Of a stretch of 64,000 bases of DNA, positions 44,074-53,745 are shown piece after piece; within the stretch, counting starts at the first letter, position 1, and each line of letters opens with the position of its first letter. A program made the translations under genes and the position numbers. The stretch is from JBDWFY01 sp965275915. Its GTDB lineage: Bacteria; Pseudomonadota; Alphaproteobacteria; Rhizobiales; Stappiaceae. Below the pieces are notes generated by a model that worked only from the letters and a program-made list of their open reading frames with translations, ran no database searches and was not told where the DNA came from. Where the stretch lies: NCBI GenBank assembly GCA_965275915.1, contig CBDHYI010000006.1:62001-126000 (forward strand), read 5' to 3'.

Positions 44074-45239
44074 CAGTCGCGGTGCTCACCCGTATAGGGT
44101 TTGTAATGGCGGTTTGCGCGGGAACCGATGCCGGTCAGAAGCTCGTACCCTATCGTGTGGCAGGCGCGGGCAACATCGTCGACGGCAACATGTTCTCCGA
44201 ACAACTCAACCATTGTGCCGCGCCGGCATTCGTTTTCCGGCACGTCGGTGATATCAATCGCGATCATGTCCATGGACACCCGGCCAATCAATGGTACGTA
44301 ATGGCCTCCAACATAGGCCTTGGCGCCATCTTTTTGATCGCTTGAACCGGCGAGACGGGTGTATCCGTCAGCATAGCCGCAGGCAAGGGTGGCAACACGC
44401 ATATCCTTGTCGGCGACGTGCGCTGCCCCATAGCCGACGCTCTCACCCTTGTGGACGTGGCGTGTCTGAAGAATGCGCGCTCTGACCGTTACCACGGGGG
44501 TCATCGCGTTCTGAACGCCGGACTGAGCTTCGCCGCCGTAAAGGGCAATGCCGGGCCTGGCAACATCGAAATGGAACTCGTCTCCTATAAAAATGCCTGC
44601 CGAATTGCACAATGATCCAGGAACACCCGGCAATGCGGTCCGGATTGTTCTAAACCGCTCCAGTTGTTGCCGGTTTAAGGGATGGTTGGGCAGATCCGCA
44701 CAGGCGAGGTGGGACATGATGAGGACCGGGTCGATCCTCTCCATCAAGGGGACATTCTCTATCAGGCCGTGAAACGCCTCCGGCTTTAATCCAAGACGGT
44801 TCATACCCGTATCCACATGAATGGCAGCCGGCAGTCGCTCGTCGGTATGTTCGGCGAAGCGGCTCCACTCCTCAAATTCTTCTTCCGTCGCAAGGGCCGG
44901 AATCAGCCGGTTGTTTGCGTAAAACTCCGCTTGATCGGCAAAAAGGCCGTTCAGGACGTAGACGTCCGCGCCAGGTGCAACCTTGCGCGTTAACAAGCCC
45001 TCCTGCGGCAGCGCAACAAAAAAGGTCCGGCATCCGGCGGCGCTCAAAGTCTTGACGACGGGCGCCAGACCCAGACCGTACGCATTGGCCTTGATCGTCG
45101 CTCCGCAGGTTTCGCCGGTAAACCGCCTCTGCAATTCTTGCCAATTGGAAACCAGGGCCGCCAGGTCAATCGTCACCTGAGCGCCAGAATGCTCCAAAGC
45201 GACTGACGGTTCAGGTAAGCTTGAGTCCATTGGCTTCAT
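44073..45239 (-). CDS. alr: Alanine racemase
   Basis: 388 residues, fold type III PLP enzyme: PLP lysine in ATIKANAYGLG, HVDTGMNRLG, NSAGIF, RVSMDMIAIDIT. Makes D-alanine for peptidoglycan. Start overlaps the dnaB stop (ATGA). Confidence 0.95.
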   Translation of the reverse strand: MKPMDSSLPEPSVALEHSGAQVTIDLAALVSNWQELQRRFTGETCGATIKANAYGLGLAPVVKTLSAAGCRTFFVALPQEGLLTRKVAPGADVYVLNGLFADQAEFYANNRLIPALATEEEFEEWSRFAEHTDERLPAAIHVDTGMNRLGLKPEAFHGLIENVPLMERIDPVLIMSHLACADLPNHPLNRQQLERFRTIRTALPGVPGSLCNSAGIFIGDEFHFDVARPGIALYGGEAQSGVQNAMTPVVTVRARILQTRHVHKGESVGYGAAHVADKDMRVATLACGYADGYTRLAGSSDQKDGAKAYVGGHYVPLIGRVSMDMIAIDITDVPENECRRGTMVELFGEHVAVDDVARACHTIGYELLTGIGSRANRHYKPYTGEHRD

Positions 45240-46720
45240 TCCATCCGTTCAGGCAACCGATCCTCATCCGCCAGGTCCGAGAATCGCGTGAATTCTCCGT
45301 GGAAGGCGAGATCCACCGTTCCGGTCGGGCCGTGGCGCTGTTTGGCGATGATCACCTCGGCCCGGTTTTGCACCCGCCGAAACTTCTCTTCCCACAGTGC
45401 GTACGCTTCGGAACCCGGTTCGGGCTCCACGGCGGCAACATAATACTCTTCGCGGAACACAAAGAGCACAACGTCGGCATCTTGCTCGATCGAGCCCGAT
45501 TCACGCAAGTCAGACAGTTGCGGTCTTTTATCATCGCGCGATTCAACCTGTCGAGAGAGCTGGGACAGTGCGATGATCGGAACGTTGAGTTCTTTTGCGA
45601 GTGCTTTGAGACCGGTCGTAATCTCGGTTATTTCCTGCACCCTGTTGGCAGAATTCTTGTTGGAGCCCGTCAGCAGTTGAATATAGTCCACGATCAGCAG
45701 GTCGAGCCCCTTTTGCCGCTTGAGGCGCCTCGCTTTTGCCGTCAGCGACGCAATTGAGATTCCGCCGGTCTGATCGACGAACAGCGGCACGATTTGCATC
45801 GACTGGGACGCGGCGACCAGCATTTCAAACTCGGTCTCGTTGATCTCGCCGCGGCGGATTTTGCTGGATGAAATTTCCGTCTGCTCGGAGATGATGCGTG
45901 TTGCAAGCTGCTCTGCCGACATCTCAAGCGAGAAAAACCCCACGACACCGCCATCGACTGTTTTCTTGGAACCGTCCTGTTGTTGTTCGGCCCGGTAGGC
46001 GGAGGCAACATTATAGGCAATGTTGGTTGCCAGAGACGTCTTTCCCATCGCAGGACGTCCGGCCAGCACGATCAGGTCAGATGGCTGCAGACCGCCCATT
46101 CTGCGATCGACATCGCGCAGACCCGTGGAAAGGCCGGATAGATGGCCGTCCCGTTCGTAGGCGGCTGCGGCCATTTCAATTGTTTCTGCCAGAGCATCCG
46201 AAAAGGACGAAAATCCGTTGTTGGCGCTGCCGGATTCGGCCAGTTCGTAAAGACGCCGCTCAGCGGTATCGATTTGCGATCCCGGCGGCATGTCGATCGG
46301 CGCATCGTACGCGACATTGACCATATCCTCGCCGATGCGGATCAGGTTTCGGCGAACGGAGAGATCATAGATGGTGCGGCCGTAGTCTTCCGCGTTGATA
46401 ACGGATGCCGCATCTGCAACGAGCCGCAACAGATATTGTACGGCTGACATATCGGCGATGGTCGCATCGGCGGCATAAAATGTTTTGAGTGTGATTGGAG
46501 AGGCGATCTTGCCCGCCCTGATAAGCTGGCCGGCCTTTTCGTAAATTTCCCGATGCGGTTCGAGATAAAAGTGATTGGATTCCAGGAAATCGGATACCCG
46601 GTAATAGGTCTCGTTGTTGACCAGGATCGCGCCCAGCAGTTGGCTTTCCGCTTCTGCATTGTGGGGGGCTGCCCGAACGATATCGTTTGCTGCTTCAATC
46701 CGATTAAGTGATGTGTTCAT
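45236..46720 (-). CDS. dnaB: Replicative DNA helicase DnaB
   Basis: 494 residues from ATG 46720; a GTG at 46735 is an alternative. N-terminal DnaB domain (PHNAEAESQLLGAIL), RecA-like domain with Walker A GRPAMGKTS and Walker B LLIVDYIQLL, and the arginine finger region. Unwinds DNA at the fork. No intein or insertion is seen. Confidence 0.96.
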   Translation of the reverse strand: MNTSLNRIEAANDIVRAAPHNAEAESQLLGAILVNNETYYRVSDFLESNHFYLEPHREIYEKAGQLIRAGKIASPITLKTFYAADATIADMSAVQYLLRLVADAASVINAEDYGRTIYDLSVRRNLIRIGEDMVNVAYDAPIDMPPGSQIDTAERRLYELAESGSANNGFSSFSDALAETIEMAAAAYERDGHLSGLSTGLRDVDRRMGGLQPSDLIVLAGRPAMGKTSLATNIAYNVASAYRAEQQQDGSKKTVDGGVVGFFSLEMSAEQLATRIISEQTEISSSKIRRGEINETEFEMLVAASQSMQIVPLFVDQTGGISIASLTAKARRLKRQKGLDLLIVDYIQLLTGSNKNSANRVQEITEITTGLKALAKELNVPIIALSQLSRQVESRDDKRPQLSDLRESGSIEQDADVVLFVFREEYYVAAVEPEPGSEAYALWEEKFRRVQNRAEVIIAKQRHGPTGTVDLAFHGEFTRFSDLADEDRLPERME

Positions 46721-46735
46721 TCTTTGCCTCGCCAC

Positions 46736-46958
46736 CCCAGTTTCGAGCTACTGGTTATCGCGATTATACCGCCTGTGAAAGGTGCCTGCCGGTTCCTTAG
46801 AGTCAATTTAACGGAGAATATCGATTCGGGCGCCAAAGTGTGGACGAGGCGGGGAAAAGACTCATTTCTTCTTGACCGTGTGATCAAGTATGCCGCTGAA
46901 AGATTCTCCGCGCCGGAGGGCAGGCGTAACAGTGGCTTGCGGTGTTGTCCTGCGGGCG
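46736..46958. other. Gap between dnaB and cfa
   Basis: No supported gene. The minus-strand open frame 46862-47281 is another frame of cfa and not a gene. A short TCTCCGCGCCGGAGG-type hairpin lies near 46909-46920. It probably carries the dnaB promoter on the minus strand. Confidence 0.4.
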
Positions 46959-48212
46959 CTATTGCCCGGCCATGCGGAAGACTTTCCGTTGTTTTTCCTT
47001 GAGCCGCAAGGCGTTCTCCGCTTCATGGATATAATTGCGCGTCGTCGGGACCGCAGTCTGTTCCTTGCAGAGCTGGATCTGGAAAACCATCGTGTTCTGA
47101 TAGCGGAATGCCGTTTCGGAGCAGGCGAGGTAGAACTCCCACATTCGACAGAAACGCTCATCGTAAAGGGCCTCCGCTTCGTCCCATCGTGCCATGAAGC
47201 GCTCCCGCCATGCACGCAGGGTGTCTGCGTAGTGCAGGCGCAGAATTTCAATATCCGTAATGTAAAGACCGGCTTTCTCAATGACCGGGATCACCTCCGA
47301 AAGGGCCGGGATGTATCCGCCGGGAAAAATGTATTTCTCGATCCAGGGATTGGTGAAGTAGGGACCGTCCGATCGTCCGATCGAATGCAGCAGCATGACA
47401 CCGTCTGTGGCCAGAAGCCTGCTGACTGTACCAAAAAACTCTTCGTAATGGCGCAGCCCGACATGCTCAAACATGCCAACGGAAACAATCCGGTCGTATG
47501 TCGGCTCCAGATGGCGGTAATCTTTCAGCGAGAACTGAACACGCTCAGCAAATCCCATTTCCAGCGCGCGCCCGTTGGCGATGGCGTGCTGTTCTTCTGA
47601 AAGGGTCACGCCCTCCACCTGGAGGTTTTCGCATGTTGCAAGATAGAGGCCCATGCCTCCCCAACCGCAGCCGATGTCCAGAACCTTTTGGCCTGAAGCG
47701 AGATTCATCTTTGCCGCAATATGACGCTTTTTCGCCAATTGCGCTGTCTCCAGATTGTCGTCCGGCTTTTCAAAATAAGCGCAGGAATACTGCTGATCGC
47801 TGTCCAGAAACAGTCGATACAGCGTGCTGTCCAGATCATAATGATGTGCAACATTCTGACGCGATTTTGCAGGCGAGTTATGGTGATGCAGTCTGCGAGA
47901 CAAAAACCGCAGGCGGTTAAGGAACTGCATCCAGCGCCCGCGCTCGCTGGGACTGGAGGTGCGGAGCACCAACTCCAACAAATCGTAGACGGTTCCGATT
48001 TCCACAATCAGGTCGCCGTCCATATAGAGTTCACCCGCCTTCAATTCCGGGTCTCGCAGGATGGCTCGTTCGGCGGCGACATTTTTGAAACGAATTTGGA
48101 CCGGATCGCCCGTACCATCGCCGAATTCCGATCGCTCTCCCTTCGCGTCGATGACAATAAGCGTGCCTCGGCGAACAAGCTTGTGAAAGAAGGATGATAG
48201 AATACGATTCAC
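46959..48212 (-). CDS. cfa: Cyclopropane-fatty-acyl-phospholipid synthase
   Basis: 417 residues, CfaS family: N-terminal lipid-binding part (about 1-120), SAM-binding VLDIGCGWGGMG, SVGMFEHVG with the conserved Glu of the carbonate site, and YIFPGGYIPAL. It methylates the double bonds of membrane phospholipids using SAM, usually late in growth or under stress. Its upstream region is AT-rich. Confidence 0.93.
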   Translation of the reverse strand: MNRILSSFFHKLVRRGTLIVIDAKGERSEFGDGTGDPVQIRFKNVAAERAILRDPELKAGELYMDGDLIVEIGTVYDLLELVLRTSSPSERGRWMQFLNRLRFLSRRLHHHNSPAKSRQNVAHHYDLDSTLYRLFLDSDQQYSCAYFEKPDDNLETAQLAKKRHIAAKMNLASGQKVLDIGCGWGGMGLYLATCENLQVEGVTLSEEQHAIANGRALEMGFAERVQFSLKDYRHLEPTYDRIVSVGMFEHVGLRHYEEFFGTVSRLLATDGVMLLHSIGRSDGPYFTNPWIEKYIFPGGYIPALSEVIPVIEKAGLYITDIEILRLHYADTLRAWRERFMARWDEAEALYDERFCRMWEFYLACSETAFRYQNTMVFQIQLCKEQTAVPTTRNYIHEAENALRLKEKQRKVFRMAGQ

Positions 48213-48282
48213 TTAAACCTCCCCGTTGCAAGCAGCAAGCCGCTCGTTGCGACGCCCACTTGGTAAGGTTGCAATTCAAATG

Positions 48283-48720
48283 GATGCAGATCTTACTTTA
48301 TATTTGTATATGTTTTCAAGCAAAATAGGATTTCTCAGCTCTATTGTTAAATATACATACGTATTCATAAGTTGACGTAATGTTTAATTCTGAAAACTTA
48401 GATAAATAAGAAGAAAATATTTAGATAGATATTCGTAGATAATTTGTCAAAATTGTGAATCGTGGAATTAAAGTTTTCAGCAATCGATATTATTGATCAC
48501 AGCATTACAATTCAGGAAATATTTTTTAAAATCAATGAATGAATTCTTTCGGGAGTATGATTTTCAGCCCTCACTGTCATCGGAAACAATTCAGAGTTTG
48601 TACTGTCTGTAGAAATTCACTTGGCAATATTGTCCGCACAAAGACATCTTGTCCATCGTCCATGACTCACGGACGGTGTCGATTCTCTTATTGATTTTGA
48701 CAACGGATTGATCGTCATGT
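48283..48720. other. AT-rich gene-free stretch between cfa and rne
   Basis: About 440 nt with markedly lower GC than the surroundings, with runs such as TATATTTGTATATG and ATATTTTTTAAAAT. No open frame on either strand looks coding. It lies upstream of cfa (minus strand) and ends in a hairpin with a plus-strand T-run. It may contain the cfa promoter and a plus-strand small RNA. I see no tRNA or ribosomal sequence. Confidence 0.5.
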
Positions 48721-48722
48721 CG

Positions 48723-48753
48723 CCGCTCGGACGGAAACCGTCCGAGCGGTTTT
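48723..48753 (+). terminator. Strong hairpin with plus-strand T-run
   Basis: CCGCTCGGACGG (48723-48734), loop AAA, CCGTCCGAGCGG (48738-48749), then TTTT: a perfect 12-bp stem. The T-run is on the plus strand, so it would end a plus-strand transcript, but it also lies 11 nt after the rne stop and can serve as a bidirectional terminator for rne. Confidence 0.75.
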
Positions 48754-48760
48754 CATTCGC

Positions 48761-51622
48761 TTAGAAAAACGAACGGCGCTGCCACCAGCCGCCGCGTTTC
48801 GCACGCGGTTTGTCATCCTGTTCCTCAGCGTCAGTGGCGTCGATGGTCGAAGCCGCATTATCGTCCGGCTGGGGGGACGGCGATGTGTCGGTTGCCGCAT
48901 GTCTGCCGTTTGCGTCGGAAGCTGGTCCATTTTCGGATGGGTTTGCGGGACTGCCGCCCTCGCTCACGGTGATGGGAATGCGGCGAACGCCGTTCCCGTC
49001 TTCTGACTTGGTAGGCGAGGGGGATGGAATATCTTCCCGCACATCCTCTCTACTCTCTGAGGACTCGGCGGCTCTGTGGTCCTCGTGGGAAGAGCCGTCG
49101 TTGGCTTCTGCCTGAGGTACGGGCCCGGTCTCCGGCTCATCTGACCCAGAAGCCGTCGCCGCGGTTTGTTCGTCCGGTTGGGAGCTGGTTTCGGCCTCAC
49201 GATTGCGACGGCTGCGTCGACCGCCGCGTCTGCCGCGACGCCTTTTCTTGCGTCCTTCTCCGTCGTTTTCGCCGTCAGAATTCCTGCGGTCGCTTTCGGC
49301 GGCAATGTCAAGACCATCCGCATCTGAACCGGATTCGGTTGTATTTTCACTGCCGACAACGCCGACTTCTGTTTCCTGGTTAGTATCCTGCTCGAGATGC
49401 GAACTGCCGGAATTCCGGCGCTTCCGGCGACGACGCTTGCGTTTGCGGGTGCCGGGCTCCTCGTCTTCCTCCGTATCGAAGGAATCCTTCGCGACCGGTT
49501 CGATCGTATCCGGCTGAACGCTTGCGGACACATCTGCCATGATGGCTCGAGGTTCAATCGGCTCATTGCGCTCAATGACATAATGCTGCGTCTGCAATGC
49601 CTCGTCGGCAGTTACAATAACGTTTAGTCCAAACCGCTGTTCCAACTCCGCAAGATGCACGCGTTTGTGGTTCAGAATGTAGAGCGAAACAGCCGTACGG
49701 GTCCGCACCGTCAGGTGGTGGGATACGCCCTTGAGAAGAAAATCCTCAAGCGAGCGCAGTACGTGCAACGCGACGGACTCGGTGGATCTCACCATGCCTG
49801 TGCCGTGGCAATGCGGACAGTGTTCGGTGGAGCTTTCCAGCACCCCGGTGCGGATTCGCTGCCGCGACATTTCAAGCAGGCCGAAATGCGAGATCCGGCC
49901 CACCTGAATACGCGCACGGTCCGACTTCAGGCAGTCCTTCATCTTCCGCTCAACCGCGCGGTTGTTTTTGTTTTCCTCCATATCGATAAAATCGATAACG
50001 ATAAGGCCCGCCAGATCGCGCAGTCTTAGCTGGCGGGCAACTTCTTCCGCCGCTTCAAGATTGGTCTGCACGGCCGTGTCTTCGATGCTGTGCTCACGTG
50101 TTGATTTGCCGGAGTTGACATCGATCGATACCAGCGCCTCAGTCTGGTTGATGACAATGTACCCGCCCGAACGCAACGTTACTTCCGGGGAGAACATCGC
50201 ATCGAGCTGCGATTCGACGCTAAATCGCGTAAATAGCGGCGTGGCATCCCGGTAAGGCTGGACGTTCTTGGCGTGGCTCGGCATGAGCATACGCATGAAG
50301 TCCTTTGCTTCTCTGTACCCTTCATCGCCGGAGACAAGCACCTCCTCGATATCTTTATTGTACAGATCCCGGATCGACCGCTTGATCAGGCTGCCTTCCT
50401 CATAGACCAGGCACGGCGCAGCGGACGCGAGGGTCAATTCGCGGACATTCTCCCAAAGCCGCAGCAGATATTCAAAGTCACGTTTGATTTCAGCCTTGGT
50501 GCGCATAGCCCCGGCGGTCCGGAGGATAACGCCCATGCCTTCGGGCACTTCCAGTTCGGATGCGATCTTTTTCAGACGTTTGCGATCCGCCGGCGCCGTT
50601 ATCTTGCGGCTGATGCCGCCGCCTCTTGCCGTGTTCGGCATCAGAACGGAATAGCGTCCGGCGAGGGACAAATAGGTCGTCAGGGCGGCGCCTTTGTTCC
50701 CGCGTTCTTCCTTGACGACCTGAACGAGCAGCACCTGGCGCCGTTTGATGACTTCCTGGATCTTGTATTGCTTGCGTGGTCGGCGGGCTCTGACCGGGAC
50801 CTCCTCCATCGCGTCTTCCGCGCCAACGGATTCGATTTGATCGTCCTCGTCGTCGGATTCGGTTTCGTCCTCAGCCTCGGTGTCTAAGATCGCCTCGTCA
50901 GGGTTCGCGTCATCTCCCGGGCTGTCGGCAGACATTTCATCTTCATCGGCGATCTCCTCCGAGGCAACCGACTCCGTTTCCTCGGCCTTCGCCTCAAGAG
51001 CAGCGTCGGAGCCGTCCGCATCCTCTGAAGCTTCATCCGTATCGCTTGCGACTTCCGCCGAAGAGCCATCGGCCAGATCATTCGAAGCTTCGACCGGCTG
51101 ATCTGAATCTGCAGCCTGATCCTCGTCGTCAACCGGGCCGGTCTCCTCGTCCGTTTCGGCTGCAGCTGCTTCATCCGAAGCGGTGGATGTTTCTTCTACG
51201 TCTTCGGAAAGATCCGCTTCAGCAGGCGTATCGCTATCGGTCTCGTCTGGATCCGCGTCCTCGACAATATCGGAAGAAATCTTCTCCGACTTTGCCTTCG
51301 CGGCCACCGTGACGTCGTCCGAGTCGCCGTCCTCGTCATCCAGTTCCTCTTCGAAAAGGGCCTGCCGGTCGGCGAGGGGTATCTGGTAGTAGTCCGGATG
51401 AATTTCGCTGAACGCCAGAAAACCATGCCGATTGCCGCCATATTCCACAAAGGCGGCCTGAAGGGAGGGTTCAACTCTGGTGACTTTGGCTAAGTATATG
51501 TTGCCGCGAAGCTGTTTTCGGTTTGCGGCCTCAAAATCAAATTCCTCAACCCTATTGCCGCGGACAACAACCACCCGGGTCTCTTCCGGGTGCGCCGCAT
51601 CGATAAGCATTTTATTCGCCAT
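48761..51622 (-). CDS. rne: Ribonuclease E
   Basis: 953 residues from ATG 51622, with CGGAG 11 nt upstream. S1 domain (GNIYLAKVTRVEPSLQAAFVEYG) broken by a very acidic Asp/Glu/Ser/Ala insertion (about 95-280), then the catalytic domain (SIDVNSGKSTREHS, LIVIDFIDME), the zinc-link motif CPHCHG, and a disordered C-terminal half with basic clusters (KRKRRRRKRR, RRGRRGGRRSRR). Main mRNA-decay and rRNA-processing nuclease; the tail would scaffold the degradosome. The long S1 insertion is typical of alphaproteobacteria. Confidence 0.95.
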   Translation of the reverse strand: MANKMLIDAAHPEETRVVVVRGNRVEEFDFEAANRKQLRGNIYLAKVTRVEPSLQAAFVEYGGNRHGFLAFSEIHPDYYQIPLADRQALFEEELDDEDGDSDDVTVAAKAKSEKISSDIVEDADPDETDSDTPAEADLSEDVEETSTASDEAAAAETDEETGPVDDEDQAADSDQPVEASNDLADGSSAEVASDTDEASEDADGSDAALEAKAEETESVASEEIADEDEMSADSPGDDANPDEAILDTEAEDETESDDEDDQIESVGAEDAMEEVPVRARRPRKQYKIQEVIKRRQVLLVQVVKEERGNKGAALTTYLSLAGRYSVLMPNTARGGGISRKITAPADRKRLKKIASELEVPEGMGVILRTAGAMRTKAEIKRDFEYLLRLWENVRELTLASAAPCLVYEEGSLIKRSIRDLYNKDIEEVLVSGDEGYREAKDFMRMLMPSHAKNVQPYRDATPLFTRFSVESQLDAMFSPEVTLRSGGYIVINQTEALVSIDVNSGKSTREHSIEDTAVQTNLEAAEEVARQLRLRDLAGLIVIDFIDMEENKNNRAVERKMKDCLKSDRARIQVGRISHFGLLEMSRQRIRTGVLESSTEHCPHCHGTGMVRSTESVALHVLRSLEDFLLKGVSHHLTVRTRTAVSLYILNHKRVHLAELEQRFGLNVIVTADEALQTQHYVIERNEPIEPRAIMADVSASVQPDTIEPVAKDSFDTEEDEEPGTRKRKRRRRKRRNSGSSHLEQDTNQETEVGVVGSENTTESGSDADGLDIAAESDRRNSDGENDGEGRKKRRRGRRGGRRSRRNREAETSSQPDEQTAATASGSDEPETGPVPQAEANDGSSHEDHRAAESSESREDVREDIPSPSPTKSEDGNGVRRIPITVSEGGSPANPSENGPASDANGRHAATDTSPSPQPDDNAASTIDATDAEEQDDKPRAKRGGWWQRRSFF

Positions 51623-52299
51623 GTAAGATTGTCTCCGCAATCACCTCGTGGGACCGGCGTCAGTCGCTTGCTTTCAGTCCTCGCCCGAACGGGATTGCTG
51701 TTGTGTTTGATTGATATAAGACTCATCAAAATCGGGCCGGCGAACAGGAGATATTCGAGCATCCGAGCGACATCTCGCCCCAGCTCTCTGTGTTTTCCTG
51801 TGTTCTGTGCGTGCAAATGCATTGTGCCGCCCGTTTAATTACCTAGTAATGCCGGGCCACTGCGCCCGGTCTGTTTGTTCGATACCGCCAAAGGCGCTTC
51901 GAACTCGGGATTTTAATCGCCGAATTCCTGCCACTTTCCCAAACATGTCGGGCCTTAGTGTACAGGGCCGGCGCCACTCTTTCGACTCGTCACCGCCAAC
52001 CCTTTGAAGGCTTGCTCATTCAACGAACGGTGCTTTCTTGGGAAAAGCCGGCTCAGCAACAATTGCCTCAGCCTGTTTCCGCTTCGTCAAAATAAGACGA
52101 CGGAATTTGAGTCGATAGGAAACCTAAATCCGTATATCCCTTTTACGATTGCTCAGAGCTGTTGGCAAGCGTCGGAAAAATTCAGGCTGTGAGAATTTGG
52201 TTACAGGATTCTCTCAACAAATGGTTAACTATAGGCGTCATATCCTCAACCGGAAGACGGCAAGGGGTCCAGCGGGCACGAAAAACGGTTTAAGGACAG
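51623..52299. other. Long divergent region between rne and the amidase gene
   Basis: 677 nt with no supported gene. On the minus strand it is a potential long rne leader, as in other bacteria where RNase E regulates its own mRNA through the leader. A hairpin CCGGGC (51852-51857) / GCCCGG (51864-51869) is visible. The amidase promoter must lie near its right end. No riboswitch was recognised. Confidence 0.45.
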
Positions 52300-53523
52300 A
52301 TGCGGAACCTTCTGGCGGCGATAACTCTGTTCATTGCTTTTGCCTTGAACATTCCCGGCACGCCCATAGTGACAGCCAAAGAATTACCCGTGGCGTCAGC
52401 GGCCCGCGTTGCTGGCGACAGCACGCGCACGCGGTTTGTGGCCGACCTCAGCGAGTCCGTGCCGTTTAACGTCTCCCTGTTGGCCGATCCCTATCGCGTG
52501 ATTATCGACATGCCGCAGACCCGCTTCGAACTCCCGGACGGGGCCGGTCAGGAGGGAAGGGGGCTTGTCGATGTCTGGCGTTACGGTCTGTTTGCTCCCG
52601 GTAAATCCAGAGTGGTACTTGACACAAATCAGCCGGTCAAGATCGACAAGTCCTTCATTTTGCCGCCAATTGATGACCAGCCGGCGCGGATGGTCATAGA
52701 CCTGGTGAAGACATCTCGCGACTTCTTTCTTGAGGAAGTGAAGAGGACGGCGGCAAAACGCGCCGATCTTGAAGGCAGCCGGGCGAGGAAGGGCGACCGG
52801 ATGGCCGTTCGCGAGGAGGGCGGGCCGACACGTCCGGTTGTCGTCATCGATCCCGGTCATGGCGGTCTGGACACGGGCGCGCGCGGGTCGACCGGAGTGC
52901 TTGAGAAAACCATCGTCCTGAATTTTGCCAGCATTTTGAAGCGGAAACTCGAGGAAAGCGGCGACTATGACGTCTATCTGACCCGGGAAGACGACCGTTT
53001 CCTGTCTCTGTCCAAGCGCGTGGAGTATGCCCGCGGCAAGCGTGCGGATCTGTTCATTTCGGTTCATGCGGACAGCGTCAATCAACGCTATGTGCGTGGA
53101 GCGACGGTGTATACATTATCGGAAACGGCCAGCGACGATGTTGCGCATGCTCTTGCCGAAAGAGAAAACAAGTCCGACCTGATTGCCGGTATCGATCTCC
53201 AAAAGGAACCGGACGATGTCAGTGATATTCTGATCGATCTGGCCAGACGGGAAACCCGCAACTTTTCAGCGCTCTACTCAAGATTGCTGGCCAAGGAAAT
53301 GTCCACCGCCACGAAAATGATCAAAAATCCTCGGCGATCCGCGGGGTTTATTGTGCTGAAAGCTCCGGATATTCCATCGGTTCTGATCGAACTGGGATAT
53401 CTTTCCAACAAGTTAGACGAAAAACTTCTGGTTTCCGAGGAATGGCAGAGGCGTGCGGCCAAAGCCGTGTTATCCTCGGTGAACAATTTTTTCCGGCCAA
53501 GATTGGCCAAACGCGCAGAATAG
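52300..53523 (+). CDS. amiC: N-acetylmuramoyl-L-alanine amidase (AmiC type)
   Basis: 407 residues: signal peptide, AMIN domain (about 40-150), then Amidase_3 with zinc ligands in IDPGHGGLD, the Glu in VLEKTIVL and SVHAD, and the catalytic Glu in VLIELGYLSN. It cleaves septal peptidoglycan in the periplasm. AAGGA precedes the ATG. Next to a penicillin-binding protein gene, as in related genomes. Confidence 0.94.
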   Translation: MRNLLAAITLFIAFALNIPGTPIVTAKELPVASAARVAGDSTRTRFVADLSESVPFNVSLLADPYRVIIDMPQTRFELPDGAGQEGRGLVDVWRYGLFAPGKSRVVLDTNQPVKIDKSFILPPIDDQPARMVIDLVKTSRDFFLEEVKRTAAKRADLEGSRARKGDRMAVREEGGPTRPVVVIDPGHGGLDTGARGSTGVLEKTIVLNFASILKRKLEESGDYDVYLTREDDRFLSLSKRVEYARGKRADLFISVHADSVNQRYVRGATVYTLSETASDDVAHALAERENKSDLIAGIDLQKEPDDVSDILIDLARRETRNFSALYSRLLAKEMSTATKMIKNPRRSAGFIVLKAPDIPSVLIELGYLSNKLDEKLLVSEEWQRRAAKAVLSSVNNFFRPRLAKRAE

Positions 53524-53624
53524 GATAAGTATTTGCATTGACTTGAAAATCAGATGTGATCGAAGCAGTGCCACAGCATCGCCCAATTTGTAACAGATGC
53601 AACTGCTACACAAAGGAAGTGAGA

Positions 53625-53678
53625 ATGGTGTTTGAAGCAATCGGAGACAATAACTTCAGAGCACTGAAGACCCGATAA
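53625..53678 (+). CDS. Possible 17-codon leader ORF upstream of the PBP gene
   Basis: ATG 53625 to TAA 53676-53678, preceded by a strong AAGGAAG site at 7 nt. Encodes a 17-residue peptide with no visible motif. It sits between amiC and the penicillin-binding protein, where the PBP's own site is weak. No independent support beyond the ribosome-binding site. Confidence 0.25.
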   Translation: MVFEAIGDNNFRALKTR

Positions 53679-53745
53679 ACACCAGTTCCCGCCAGACATG
53701 GCAAGAAGGTCTGGCCAGATCCGGAAACTGAATGAGCCCGGCGAT

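Noticed and set aside
46862..47281. 139-codon minus-strand open frame near the cfa end
   Set aside because: Lies in another frame of cfa and lacks any domain.
51485..51498. Near match to the TTGACTTTGGTTAA box within rne
   Set aside because: GTGACTTTGGCTAA has two mismatches including a core position and lies in coding sequence far from denitrification genes.
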